In this document: positions 56,154 through 64,000 of the stretch, one piece after another | Layout of the letters: each line of letters opens with the position of its first letter | How positions within the stretch are numbered: position 1 is the stretch's first letter | Assembly: GCF_019218745.1 (NCBI RefSeq) | Contig: NZ_JAHUXA010000001.1 | Coordinates: 620,001-684,000 of the forward strand | DNA from: Enterobacter sp. ENT03 | Lineage (GTDB): Bacteria; Pseudomonadota; Gammaproteobacteria; Enterobacterales; Enterobacteriaceae | Length of the DNA: 64,000 nucleotides | Direction: 5' to 3' | Position numbers and translations under genes: made by a program | Notes under the pieces: generated by a model | Seen by the model: the letters and a program-made list of their open reading frames with translations, nothing else | What the model was told of the DNA's origin: nothing | Databases searched by the model: none

Positions 56154-57185
56154 TTATTTCCCCATCTTCACATCGCTGACCCATTTGTTGATCAGCGCCT
56201 TACGCACATCCGTTGAGCCGTACTTATCCATGTCGTAGCTAATGAGCTTCAGGTCGTCGAGCTTGAGCGAGTTCGGCGAGGTTTCCGCCGTGGTGTTGGT
56301 CAGGATCTGATAGGACTTGCCCTTCTTCCACGCCAGCTCCTGCGCCTCTTTCGACAGCACCCAGTCAACGAACAGCTTCGCGTTGTCGGCATTACGCGCA
56401 CCTTTCAGAATGCTGACGCCGCCAATTTCATAGCCAGTACCTTCGCACGGGGAGATCAGCTCCAGCGGTGCGCCCTGCTCTTTTTCCAGCGAATAATCAT
56501 GCAGGAAGCCGATGCCGATAGCCGTTTCGCCACGGGCGGCGTTACGCGCCGGGGCGATACCGGATTTGGTGTACTGGGAAATATTGGTATTGAGCTGCTT
56601 GAGGTAATCAAACGCCTGATCTTCGCCCCACAGTTGCACAAAAGTCGCGAGCGCGGTGTAGGCGGTGCCAGAGCTTTGCGGATCGGCAATCTGGATCTCG
56701 CCTTTGTATTCCGGTTTGGTCAGATCTTTCCAGCATTTCGGGATCGGCAGGTTTTTCTCTTTCAGCTTCTCGGTGTTGACGCCAAAGCCGAGGATGCCGA
56801 CGTACACCGCCGACGACAGGTTGCCTTTGACTTTCGCCGGATCGCGGAACTGCGTCATGATCTGCTCAAGGTTCGGCGATTTATACGGCTGCAACAGCCC
56901 CATCTCACCCGCCTGCGACTGCGGATCTAAGGTCCCGCCGTACCAGACGTCTGCCTGCGGGTTTTTCTTCTCGGCATCAACTTTCGCCAGCGTACTGCCG
57001 GAGCCGTTACGGATAAACGAGGTTTTCACGTCATACTTATCGCCGAAGGCTTTGGTTTCGGTTTCACACATTTCATTGGTGGCGCTGCAATAGACCACCA
57101 GACGGCCTTTTGCCTGTGCGGCACCGCTTAAGGTGGCAAGTGCGATCCCGGTGGCAACCAGCGTAGAGAGCAGGGTAACTTTCAT
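56154..57185 (-). CDS. afuA: Hexose-phosphate-binding protein AfuA
   Basis: A 343-residue periplasmic binding protein with signal peptide MKVTLLSTLVATGIALATLS ending near AQA|KGR. The mature part begins RLVVYCSATNEMCETETKAF, as in AfuA, and looks like ferric-binding proteins, but the characterised ligands are sugar phosphates. The start codon overlaps the stop of the uhpC-like gene (ATGA), so synthesis may be coupled to it. Confidence 0.92.
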   Translation of the reverse strand: MKVTLLSTLVATGIALATLSGAAQAKGRLVVYCSATNEMCETETKAFGDKYDVKTSFIRNGSGSTLAKVDAEKKNPQADVWYGGTLDPQSQAGEMGLLQPYKSPNLEQIMTQFRDPAKVKGNLSSAVYVGILGFGVNTEKLKEKNLPIPKCWKDLTKPEYKGEIQIADPQSSGTAYTALATFVQLWGEDQAFDYLKQLNTNISQYTKSGIAPARNAARGETAIGIGFLHDYSLEKEQGAPLELISPCEGTGYEIGGVSILKGARNADNAKLFVDWVLSKEAQELAWKKGKSYQILTNTTAETSPNSLKLDDLKLISYDMDKYGSTDVRKALINKWVSDVKMGK

Positions 57186-58486
57186 GTTTTTATCCTTTGC
57201 GTGTTAGAAGCCGTAATGCCCGCCATTAATAGCGGCATCAGCAGTAAACCCATCAGCACCGCCGCGACGGACAGCAGGGTGAACATCCCCGACCAGCCGT
57301 AGCGCTCGATCACCTGTGACAGCGGCCAGCCCGCCAGCGCCGCCCCCAGATAGGCGAACAGCCCCAGAAAACCGGTAATGGATCCTGCCGCCCCTTTGTG
57401 ACCGCACTCCACCGCCGCCAGACCAATCAACATCTGCGGGCCGAAAACAAAAAAGCCCACGGTAAAAAAGCACATCGCCAGCAGCGCGTAATGGTGCACC
57501 GGTGCCAGCCACAGCGCGGCGACGGAAACCATCAGGCCGAGCGTGAACAGCAAAATCATCGGCGCGCGCTGCCCGCTGAACATCACATCCGATCCCCATC
57601 CGGCAAACAGCGCCCCCAGCAGTCCGCCGACTTCAAACAGCATGACGGTGGCGTTGGCGCTGAGCAGATTGACGCCGTGATTCTCCGCCAGCCAGATATT
57701 TCCCCAGTCGTTGAGCGCAATGCGGATGAGGTACACCAGCACATACGAGACGCCCAGCAGCCAGATCATCGGGTTTTGCAGCATGGTGGTGCGTAACATC
57801 TGCCACAGCCCCATCGGCGGGCTTTGTTGCTCCTGACGTAATTCCAGCGGATCCTGCCGCCACTCCCCGACGGAAGGTAACCCCTCTTCCTGCGGTGTGC
57901 CCCGCAGTTGCATGGTTAACCACACGCCGAGCGCCATGCTGATGATCCCCGGTGTCAGCATCGCGGCCTGCCAGCCCCACCAGTGGGCGGCAAAGGCACA
58001 GATCAGCGGGATAATCGCCCCGCCAATATTGATAGACGTATTCCAGCAGCCCCACCAGAAGCCGCGCTCATTGCGCGAATACCAGTGGGTCAGCAGCCGC
58101 GCGCATGGCGGCCAGCCCCAGCCCTGGAAAAAGCCGTTCAGCGTCCAGATGAACAGCAGCGTCGGCAGCGAATCGCCAAACGCAAACAGCACGTTTAAAA
58201 GCCCGGTGGCAAACAGCCCGATACCCATAAATACCCGGCTGCCGTGGCTATCGTGCCAGAGTCCGGCGGCAAACTTCGACAGGCCGTAGCTGAGGTAAAA
58301 CAGTGAACCCAGCAGACCGATGTCGCTCTTGCTTAGACTGAGATCCAGTTGCAGCGCGGGCAGCACGTAATTGACGCTTTTGCGTGTCAGGTAAAAGGCC
58401 GCGTAACCCACCACCATCGACAGCAATAAACGCGGACGTAATCGGCGGTAGCGCTGGGTAATGGCAGTGGCTGACAGTTGCTGCAT
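57182..58486 (-). CDS. UhpC-like MFS sensor/transporter of the afu operon
   Basis: A 434-residue organophosphate:phosphate antiporter-family protein (12 membrane segments; YLTRKSVNYVLPALQLDLSLSKS at the N-terminus, like UhpC/UhpT/GlpT). Next to UhpB- and UhpA-like genes it should sense external glucose-6-phosphate for the kinase. A ggagg precedes the ATG. It overlaps afuA by four bases. It could also transport at low rate, as UhpC does. Confidence 0.87.
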   Translation of the reverse strand: MQQLSATAITQRYRRLRPRLLLSMVVGYAAFYLTRKSVNYVLPALQLDLSLSKSDIGLLGSLFYLSYGLSKFAAGLWHDSHGSRVFMGIGLFATGLLNVLFAFGDSLPTLLFIWTLNGFFQGWGWPPCARLLTHWYSRNERGFWWGCWNTSINIGGAIIPLICAFAAHWWGWQAAMLTPGIISMALGVWLTMQLRGTPQEEGLPSVGEWRQDPLELRQEQQSPPMGLWQMLRTTMLQNPMIWLLGVSYVLVYLIRIALNDWGNIWLAENHGVNLLSANATVMLFEVGGLLGALFAGWGSDVMFSGQRAPMILLFTLGLMVSVAALWLAPVHHYALLAMCFFTVGFFVFGPQMLIGLAAVECGHKGAAGSITGFLGLFAYLGAALAGWPLSQVIERYGWSGMFTLLSVAAVLMGLLLMPLLMAGITASNTQRIKT

Positions 58487-58570
58487 AGGGCCTCCGGTGA
58501 CAATGACTATATGAAAGCGAAAGAAAAAGGGGATGAGAGAAAGTCCGCAGTGGCTAAGACTTTTTCCTGG

Positions 58571-60115
58571 TTAACGGGGGCTTTGTGGCAAAAGTGTGGG
58601 CAGGTTAACAATTACGTGCGTGCCCTGAGACGACTCAAGCACCAGATCGCCCCCCAGCGCATTCACCCGTTCGCGCATCCCCTGAATGCCGAAGCCAGGC
58701 AACTGCCCTGCCGGTATGCCGATGCCGTTATCCGTGACCGTCAGCCAGATCTGCCCGTCGCGTTCTTTGAGCACAATACTCACCACGCTTGCCTCGGCAT
58801 GTTTACAGACGTTGTTCAGCAACTCCTGCAACAGGCGATACAGCGTGAAGATCAGGGTTTCGTTTTCCGGCGGCGCGCTGAGCCGGTAATCAAAGCGGCA
58901 GGTAATGCCGCGCTCGGTAAAGGCGAATTCATTCACCAGATGGTGCAGCGCCTCGCGAAAAGAGAGTTCATCGAGCACCGGCGGCCGCAACTGGCGCAGG
59001 AGCTGGCGCGTGGAGGTGTGAATGCGCCGCGCCAGATCGTTGATCTGACTGGCGGCGTCCAGCGCCTGACTGCTGCCCGCGCTGCGTTTTACCAGCTGTG
59101 ACTGGATCTGAATAGCGGTGATGTTCTGACCAATCTCATCGTGCAGCTCACGGGCGAGGCTTTTGCGGGTGTCCTCTTCGCTATGAATGAGCTTTTCCGT
59201 CAGCGCACGCCGCGTCTGCAACTCCACCTCCAGCCGCTGACGATAGTGATCGAGGTTTTGCGCCAGATGCTGCTGACGGCTGATGGCGATCCCCAGCCCA
59301 ATGCCGAGCAGCGCCTGGGTGGCGAGGAAAATCTCCAGCTCCAGCAGATCGCCAAAACCGATCCCCACCTGGCGGGCAATGGTGATCATCATGCTGCCGA
59401 GCAGCCCCGCCAGCACCCCGCCCTGCCAGCCAAATTTCCACGCCATGATGACGTTAGGCAGAAACACCACAATCAGCAGCAGCCGTTCAATTTCCGGCGA
59501 CAGCACCATTTGCGTGCCGATACCGATAATAAAAAATAGGCTGCACCAGATAATCAGCGAGGTGCGCAGCGGCGGATTGCTGGTGTCCAGGCCGAGCAGA
59601 TGATAGCGATGCTGTTGGCGCAGGAACTCAAAAATCAGGTAGACGAAGGGCGTCAGCAGCACGCCGCCGGTGAAGCTGGCAAGGCCAATCAACGTGGCCT
59701 GACTTTCCAGAAAGGGCGACAGCAGCAGGGTTTGCAGCAACGCGCAGGCGGTGACCGCCGTCAGCAGCAGCGTCAGGCGATGCCAGTAAAGGGGGAAGCG
59801 GTGCCACCAAGCGTGGACGATACGGGCCACCGGCAGCGCGATCACCGGCGCGGCCAGCATGGTATAGCCACTGAGCAACTGTTCGCTGTGCAGCCAGAAA
59901 ATCATCGCCAGTAACGGCAGTAACAACGCCAGCCAGAAACGGCGCGACAGCAAAATCAGCAGCGCCAGGAAGACGCCCTGCGGCAGAAACAGCACCGCCT
60001 GCTGGCCATTATGGGTGAGGTAAAAACTCAGCGTCCACAGCATCAGCCAGCCGGGTCCCCAGGCAAGGACGATAAACAGTGATAACACCATAAAACGCCG
60101 GAAGGATGATGACAT
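58571..60115 (-). CDS. UhpB-like membrane histidine kinase
   Basis: A 514-residue sensor kinase. About 300 N-terminal residues hold eight or so membrane segments (MASE1-like, as in UhpB). A HisKA_3 dimerisation region follows with phosphorylated H325 in LARELHDEIGQN, then an HATPase domain ending with TDNGIGIP and GFGIQGMRERV. It should phosphorylate the adjacent response regulator when the UhpC-like partner binds ligand. Its ATG overlaps the stop of the regulator gene (TGATG). Confidence 0.88.
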   Translation of the reverse strand: MSSSFRRFMVLSLFIVLAWGPGWLMLWTLSFYLTHNGQQAVLFLPQGVFLALLILLSRRFWLALLLPLLAMIFWLHSEQLLSGYTMLAAPVIALPVARIVHAWWHRFPLYWHRLTLLLTAVTACALLQTLLLSPFLESQATLIGLASFTGGVLLTPFVYLIFEFLRQQHRYHLLGLDTSNPPLRTSLIIWCSLFFIIGIGTQMVLSPEIERLLLIVVFLPNVIMAWKFGWQGGVLAGLLGSMMITIARQVGIGFGDLLELEIFLATQALLGIGLGIAISRQQHLAQNLDHYRQRLEVELQTRRALTEKLIHSEEDTRKSLARELHDEIGQNITAIQIQSQLVKRSAGSSQALDAASQINDLARRIHTSTRQLLRQLRPPVLDELSFREALHHLVNEFAFTERGITCRFDYRLSAPPENETLIFTLYRLLQELLNNVCKHAEASVVSIVLKERDGQIWLTVTDNGIGIPAGQLPGFGIQGMRERVNALGGDLVLESSQGTHVIVNLPTLLPQSPR

Positions 60116-60744
60116 CAGTGCCCCGTCAGCAACTGGTGTTCAAGGGCAAAATGCACCAGCTCAATGGTGCTACTGCACTGTAATTTACCCAGCACATTGG
60201 CGCGGTGGACATGTACGGTTTTATGGCTCAGTTCGAGCTTAAAGGCGATCTCTTTGACGCTGTCGCCTTTTACCAGCAAATCGAACACTTCCCGTTCGCG
60301 GGGGGTGAGAATATTCAATACTTTACCGGCTGGCTCGCCGCCGCGCAGGGCGCGCAGGGCATCAGCGCAGAGGTAATGACCGCCCATGCCGACGGATCGC
60401 ACCGCCTGCACCAGCTCTTCCGGGCCGCAGCGTTTGGTGAGATAGCCGCTGGCCCCGGCGTCCAGGGCGCTCTGCACGAAAGCGGGCGTATCATAAATAC
60501 TGAGAATAATAGCGCGAAAGCCTGGCCGCTGTTGCCGCAGGCGTTTTAGCAGGCTGAGGCCGTTTTCATCGGGCATGGCGACATCCAGCACCGCCACGTC
60601 AACGTCATCCTGAAGCAGTGCGGGCCAGGCCTCAGCAGCCGTGCTGAACTGCCCGGTCACGCACACATCCTCTTCCAGGCCGAGGAGCTGGGCAAACCCC
60701 GACCGAACCACCACATGATCATCCACCAGCACTACTCGGACCAT
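60115..60744 (-). CDS. UhpA-like response regulator (NarL/FixJ family)
   Basis: A 209-residue regulator with a receiver domain (acidic pocket D8/D9, phospho-acceptor D54 in VAVLDVAMPDENG, K near 104) and a LuxR-type helix-turn-helix (LTPREREVFDLLVKGDSVKEI) at the C-terminus. The ATG at 60744 (MVRVVLVDDH) is preferred; ATG 60750 and GTG 60753 are also in frame. It heads the operon with the kinase, sensor and afuABC, so it may activate its own transcription. Confidence 0.88.
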   Translation of the reverse strand: MVRVVLVDDHVVVRSGFAQLLGLEEDVCVTGQFSTAAEAWPALLQDDVDVAVLDVAMPDENGLSLLKRLRQQRPGFRAIILSIYDTPAFVQSALDAGASGYLTKRCGPEELVQAVRSVGMGGHYLCADALRALRGGEPAGKVLNILTPREREVFDLLVKGDSVKEIAFKLELSHKTVHVHRANVLGKLQCSSTIELVHFALEHQLLTGH

Positions 60745-60847
60745 TAGCATCACTCGTCGTTATCTTTCGCGACATGATGCCGGGTCAGACGCCGCTGGCA
60801 ATGCTCTTATCGGTGATATGTTATGGATGTAACAAAATTGCAATAAA

Positions 60848-61888
60848 TTACTGCCCGGCCAGCTGGTTGCGGCGGTACTCGCCCTGACGCTCCAGCATCC
60901 AGCCCGGATATTCCCGCGGCAGCGCGCTCACCGCGTCCAGCTGTTGCAGCTCGTCGTCGCTCAGGCGAATACCGGTGGCGGCAATGTTATCCGCCAGCTG
61001 CGCCTCGCGTTTCGCGCCGATGATCACACTGCTGACCACCGGCTGATGCAGCAGCCACGCCAGCGCAATCTGCGCCACGCTCGCCCCTTTCGCATCGGCA
61101 ATGGTGCGCATCACGTCCACGCAGTCGAACGCGCGATCTTTATTCACCGGCGGGAAGTCGAACTCCTGGCGACGGCTACCCGCTTCTGACTGGCCGTCGC
61201 GGCTGTATTTTCCGCTTAACAGGCCGCCCGCCAGCGGGCTCCAGACCATCAGGCCGACGCCTTCACTCTGCATCATCGGCACCAGCTCGCGCTCCAGTTC
61301 CCGTCCGGCGATGGTGTAATACGCCTGTAGTGAAGCGAAGCGCGCCAGACCCAGCCGCTCGGAAATGCCCAGCGCTTTGGCGATCTGCCAGGCCGCCCAG
61401 TTGGAGACGCCGATATAGCGCACATGGCCGTGCTGCACCAGATTATCCAGCGCATAGAGCGTCTCTTCGATCGGCGTTGCCGGATCGAAGCCGTGCAGCT
61501 GATAGAGATCGATATGATCCAGTTGCAGGCGTTTTAAGCTCTGTTTCACGCCACCGATAATGTGGTGACGGGAGCTGCCGCGAGAGTTCACCGCCGCCGT
61601 ACCGGTTTCACCGAACACTTTGGTGGCGACAATGACGTTTTCGCGCGGCACCTTCAGGTTTTTCAGCGCCTGGCCGGTGATGATTTCCGAGCGCCCGCCC
61701 GAGTACACATCGGCGGTATCAATAAAATTGATCCCCGCATCCAGGGCGCTGCCCACCAACCGATCCGCGTCGCTCTGCCCGAGCTGGCCGATTTTGCCCC
61801 ACATGTCGTCTTCGCCGCCAAAGGTCATGGTGCCAAGGCACAGTTCCGATACAAACAGCCCGGTGTTGCCAAGTTTCTGGTATCGCAT
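60848..61888 (-). CDS. Aldo/keto reductase
   Basis: A 346-residue TIM-barrel NADPH-dependent reductase. Family motifs are GTMTFGGEDD, FIDTADVYSGGRSE (catalytic Asp/Tyr), IDLYQLHGFDP with the conserved His, and SVIIGAKREAQLADN near the cofactor phosphate site. It is monocistronic by appearance, between the efflux genes and the uhp-afu operon. The substrate is not predictable from the sequence. Confidence 0.88.
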   Translation of the reverse strand: MRYQKLGNTGLFVSELCLGTMTFGGEDDMWGKIGQLGQSDADRLVGSALDAGINFIDTADVYSGGRSEIITGQALKNLKVPRENVIVATKVFGETGTAAVNSRGSSRHHIIGGVKQSLKRLQLDHIDLYQLHGFDPATPIEETLYALDNLVQHGHVRYIGVSNWAAWQIAKALGISERLGLARFASLQAYYTIAGRELERELVPMMQSEGVGLMVWSPLAGGLLSGKYSRDGQSEAGSRRQEFDFPPVNKDRAFDCVDVMRTIADAKGASVAQIALAWLLHQPVVSSVIIGAKREAQLADNIAATGIRLSDDELQQLDAVSALPREYPGWMLERQGEYRRNQLAGQ

Positions 61889-61996
61889 AGAACGTTCCTC
61901 AAAAAGATGCTGCCGTGAATGTTCTGTAGTTATACCCGCCCCGCCGGTTTCGCGAATGTGGCGTTCCTGCGCTTTTCTTGCCCAATCCTCTGAACG

Positions 61997-63523
61997 TTAT
62001 CCGCGCGGCGCGTCGCCAAAGACGGCGTAGTCAGGCATTTTTACGTTCTGGTACGGCTCCCAGCCGCCGCCGAGGGCTTTATACAGCGCCACCAGATCGA
62101 GGCTGGTCTGCACCCGCGCCTGCGCCCGCTGCTGTTCCGCCTGGGCTAACTGGCGCTGGGCATCCAGCACATCGATAAAGGTGGCGATCCCCTGCCGGTA
62201 GCTGTCGCTCGCCAGATCGAAGGCGTTTTGCAGCGCGGTGATGGTTTTGCTCAGCCCCGCTTCACGCTGCTGATCGGTACGGTAGCTGACCAGCGCATTC
62301 TCCACATCCCCGAGCGCGGTCAGCACCGTCTGGCGATAGTTGAGCACCGCCGCCCCCTGCTGCGCCCGCGCCAGTTTGACGCTGGAGACCAGCCGTCCAC
62401 CCTGGAAAATCGGGATCGACACCTGCGGGCCAAAACTGTAGAAATGGCTGCTCCAGTCGGTGAGCCAGTTGGTTTCGCTGTTGCGCAGACCAAACTGGCC
62501 GGTCAGCGACAAGCTCGGGAACAGCTGCGCCACGGAGACGCCGATCTGCGCCGTGGCGGCATGTAAATTCGCTTCCGCTTCGCGCACGTCCGGCCGACGA
62601 CGCGCCAGAGTGGACGGAATGCCGGTCGCCACCAGATCCGGCAGCGTCGGCAACGGTTGTGGGTTGCGCAGTTCGGCGTCCAGCGCGCCCGGCGGTTTGC
62701 CGAGCAGGATCGCCAGCGCGTTCATCGCCTGCCGCTCCTGCGCCTGATATTGCGGCAGCTGCGCTTCCAGATTGCCCAGCTGGGCGCGGGCGTTTTCCAC
62801 ATCCAGCTGCGGCGAGAGCCCCCCGCGCTGGCGGTTTTCCGTCAGGGTGAACGTCTCCTGGGCGGTGGCAATCTGCGTATTCATGGTGGCGATAATGCTC
62901 TGCGCCCCGCGCAGTTGCAGCCAGGCGCGGGCGACTTCCGCCTCCAGCGACACCAGCGCGTCGTTGCGCTGTTCAATGGCCGCCTGCTGTTGCGCCTGCG
63001 CGGCTTCCACCTGGCGGCGCACTTTGCCCCACAGATCGATCTCCCACTGAGCATCAAAGCTGCCCTGATAGAGATTGACCGGCTGGGTCAGCGTACCGAG
63101 CGCGCCCTGCAATTCGGGATCAACGTCATTGAGCTGACCGTAAACGTCGTGGGATTTCAGCTCGCCTTCCAGCCCAAGCTGCTGGCGGGTAGCTTTCAGA
63201 CTGCCGTTCACGGCGGGCAGTAACGCCCCGCCCGCCTGGTTGATCTGCTCCCGCGCCCCGGCGATGCGCAGCACGGTCTGCTGCAACGACAGGTTATCGG
63301 CAATCGCCCGCTCAATCAGGCTGTTGAGCTGCGGCGAGTTAAAGGTCGTCCACCAGCGGGGATTCACCGCCTGGGACGCTGTCTGCGACTTCACCTCGCG
63401 ATCGCCCTGATCGTTCCAGTGGCTGACCGCAGGGGCGGCGGGCTGCTGATAATCCGGCCCGACGGCGCAGCCTGCCAGCAACAGCGCCAGCAGGGTCAGA
63501 GTGGGATGAGTTTTCCTGTGCAT
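61997..63523 (-). CDS. Outer-membrane efflux factor, NodT/OprM-type lipoprotein
   Basis: A 508-residue RND/MFS tripartite outer-membrane channel protein. The lipobox LLAGC (signal MHRKTHPTLTLLALLLAGC) indicates acylation at Cys19. Two coiled-coil outer-membrane-efflux repeats follow (PRWWTTFNSPQLNSLIERA near the N-terminus; VDVENARAQLGNLEAQLPQYQAQ centrally). It lies 1 bp after the DHA2 pump gene, so the two belong to one efflux operon, with an EmrA-like adaptor presumably upstream. Confidence 0.9.
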   Translation of the reverse strand: MHRKTHPTLTLLALLLAGCAVGPDYQQPAAPAVSHWNDQGDREVKSQTASQAVNPRWWTTFNSPQLNSLIERAIADNLSLQQTVLRIAGAREQINQAGGALLPAVNGSLKATRQQLGLEGELKSHDVYGQLNDVDPELQGALGTLTQPVNLYQGSFDAQWEIDLWGKVRRQVEAAQAQQQAAIEQRNDALVSLEAEVARAWLQLRGAQSIIATMNTQIATAQETFTLTENRQRGGLSPQLDVENARAQLGNLEAQLPQYQAQERQAMNALAILLGKPPGALDAELRNPQPLPTLPDLVATGIPSTLARRRPDVREAEANLHAATAQIGVSVAQLFPSLSLTGQFGLRNSETNWLTDWSSHFYSFGPQVSIPIFQGGRLVSSVKLARAQQGAAVLNYRQTVLTALGDVENALVSYRTDQQREAGLSKTITALQNAFDLASDSYRQGIATFIDVLDAQRQLAQAEQQRAQARVQTSLDLVALYKALGGGWEPYQNVKMPDYAVFGDAPRG

Positions 63524-63524
63524 C

Positions 63525-64000
63525 TTAATGTGCTCCTGCGCTGCCTTCGCTTTTCACCGGCGAAAGCAGTAAACAAAATGGGATCAACAGAACGGCCACC
63601 AGACTGAGCAGCGTGAAGACATCCACGTAGGCAAGGAAGCGCGACTGCTCGATTAAGGTCTGGTACATCTGCCCGCTGGCAATGGCGGTGGGATCGCCCA
63701 CCTGCGAGGTGAAATTGCGTATCGCCTCTGCTGAACTGCGGACCGCCTGCTGGAACTGCTCGTCAAAGGGCGAGGCATGTTCGCTGAGATAGGCGCTGTG
63801 CACCTGGGATCGCTCGGTAATGGCAGCGGTGGAGAGCGAAATGCCCATCGACCCCGCGACGTTACGGAACATGGTGAACAGCGCGGCGGCATCGGCGTTC
63901 AGCTGCCGGGGTATGGTGATAAAGGCAATGGTGGTGAGCGGCACAAACAGGAAGCCGAGACCAATCGACTGGGCGCTGCGGAACAGCACCAGGGTTTCAA
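63525..64000 (-). CDS. DHA2-type MFS multidrug transporter (3' part only)
   Basis: The last 157 or so codons of an EmrB-like 14-segment drug:proton antiporter; the gene continues past the right edge. Visible features are FLFVPLTTIAFITIPRQ, the DHA2 region LFTMFRNVAGSMGISLSTA and a final membrane segment near VFTLLSLVAVLLIPFCLLL. It is adjacent to the NodT-type factor. Substrate unknown. Confidence 0.88.
   Translation of the reverse strand, partial: ETLVLFRSAQSIGLGFLFVPLTTIAFITIPRQLNADAAALFTMFRNVAGSMGISLSTAAITERSQVHSAYLSEHASPFDEQFQQAVRSSAEAIRNFTSQVGDPTAIASGQMYQTLIEQSRFLAYVDVFTLLSLVAVLLIPFCLLLSPVKSEGSAGAH

Noticed and set aside
57182-58486. Naming the MFS gene upstream of afuA as uhpT (main transporter)
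   Set aside because: Its position directly after UhpA- and UhpB-like genes fits the UhpC sensor role; the transporter role is filled by afuABC.
1-64000. CRISPR arrays, tRNA/rRNA genes, intact insertion sequences or integrases
   Set aside because: I saw no regularly spaced repeats, no tRNA-like cloverleaf ends and no transposase or integrase motifs on either strand.

Overview
The window is chromosomal DNA from a member of the Enterobacteriaceae, most like Enterobacter, Kosakonia, Lelliottia or Klebsiella. The backbone is the E. coli 18-19 min region in its usual order: gsiC-gsiB-gsiA, moeA-moeB, fsaA, ybiY, ybiW, ybiV, ybiU, ybiT, ldtB. Protein matches are close enough to fix most start codons by homology. 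BIME/REP repeats typical of enterics occur between genes. I see no tRNA, rRNA, CRISPR array, intact IS or prophage.

Several carbohydrate-use blocks are inserted into this backbone. (1) 6015-15043, between moeB and fsaA: a uronic-acid polysaccharide locus with a sugar ABC importer (binding protein, two permeases, ATPase), two alginate-lyase-fold paralogues (one cytoplasmic, one exported) and a cytoplasmic heparinase II/III-type lyase. (2) 21589-31667, between ybiU and ybiT: a LacI regulator divergent from an ExuT-like MFS gene that carries an in-frame amber codon, a GH31 glycosidase, an 867-residue protein I do not recognise, and an ADP-ribosylglycohydrolase-fold protein with extra beta domains. 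(3) 31835-45568: the complete E. coli-type ycj/ompG cluster (ycjW, ompG, ycjV-U-T-S-R-Q-P-O-N-M). In E. coli it lies elsewhere on the chromosome; it handles gulosides/glucosides, kojibiose and glucosylglycerate. The ycjV ATPase gene is intact here.

After ldtB come a GntR / PTS EIIC / GH1 beta-glucoside operon (48626-52109), an 848-bp non-coding stretch rich in GC hairpins (52110-52957), a six-gene operon in which UhpA/UhpB/UhpC-like sensing genes precede and overlap the afuABC hexose-phosphate importer (52958-60744), an aldo/keto reductase, and the end of a drug-efflux operon (NodT-type outer-membrane factor and a DHA2 MFS pump cut by the window edge).

The backbone genes fsaA, ybiY, ybiW and ybiV form a functional set: YbiY activates the glycyl radical enzyme YbiW, which opens 1,5-anhydroglucitol-6-phosphate, and FsaA splits the product. 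A 14-bp near-palindrome (CTTTCGAAYGAAAK) lies in front of fsaA/ybiY, ybiV and ybiU, so these units probably share a repressor. Other points of interest are the hairpin-rich region, the unrecognised 867-residue protein with its ADP-ribosylglycohydrolase-fold neighbour, the amber codon in the MFS gene, and the absence of iaaA between gsiA and moeA.
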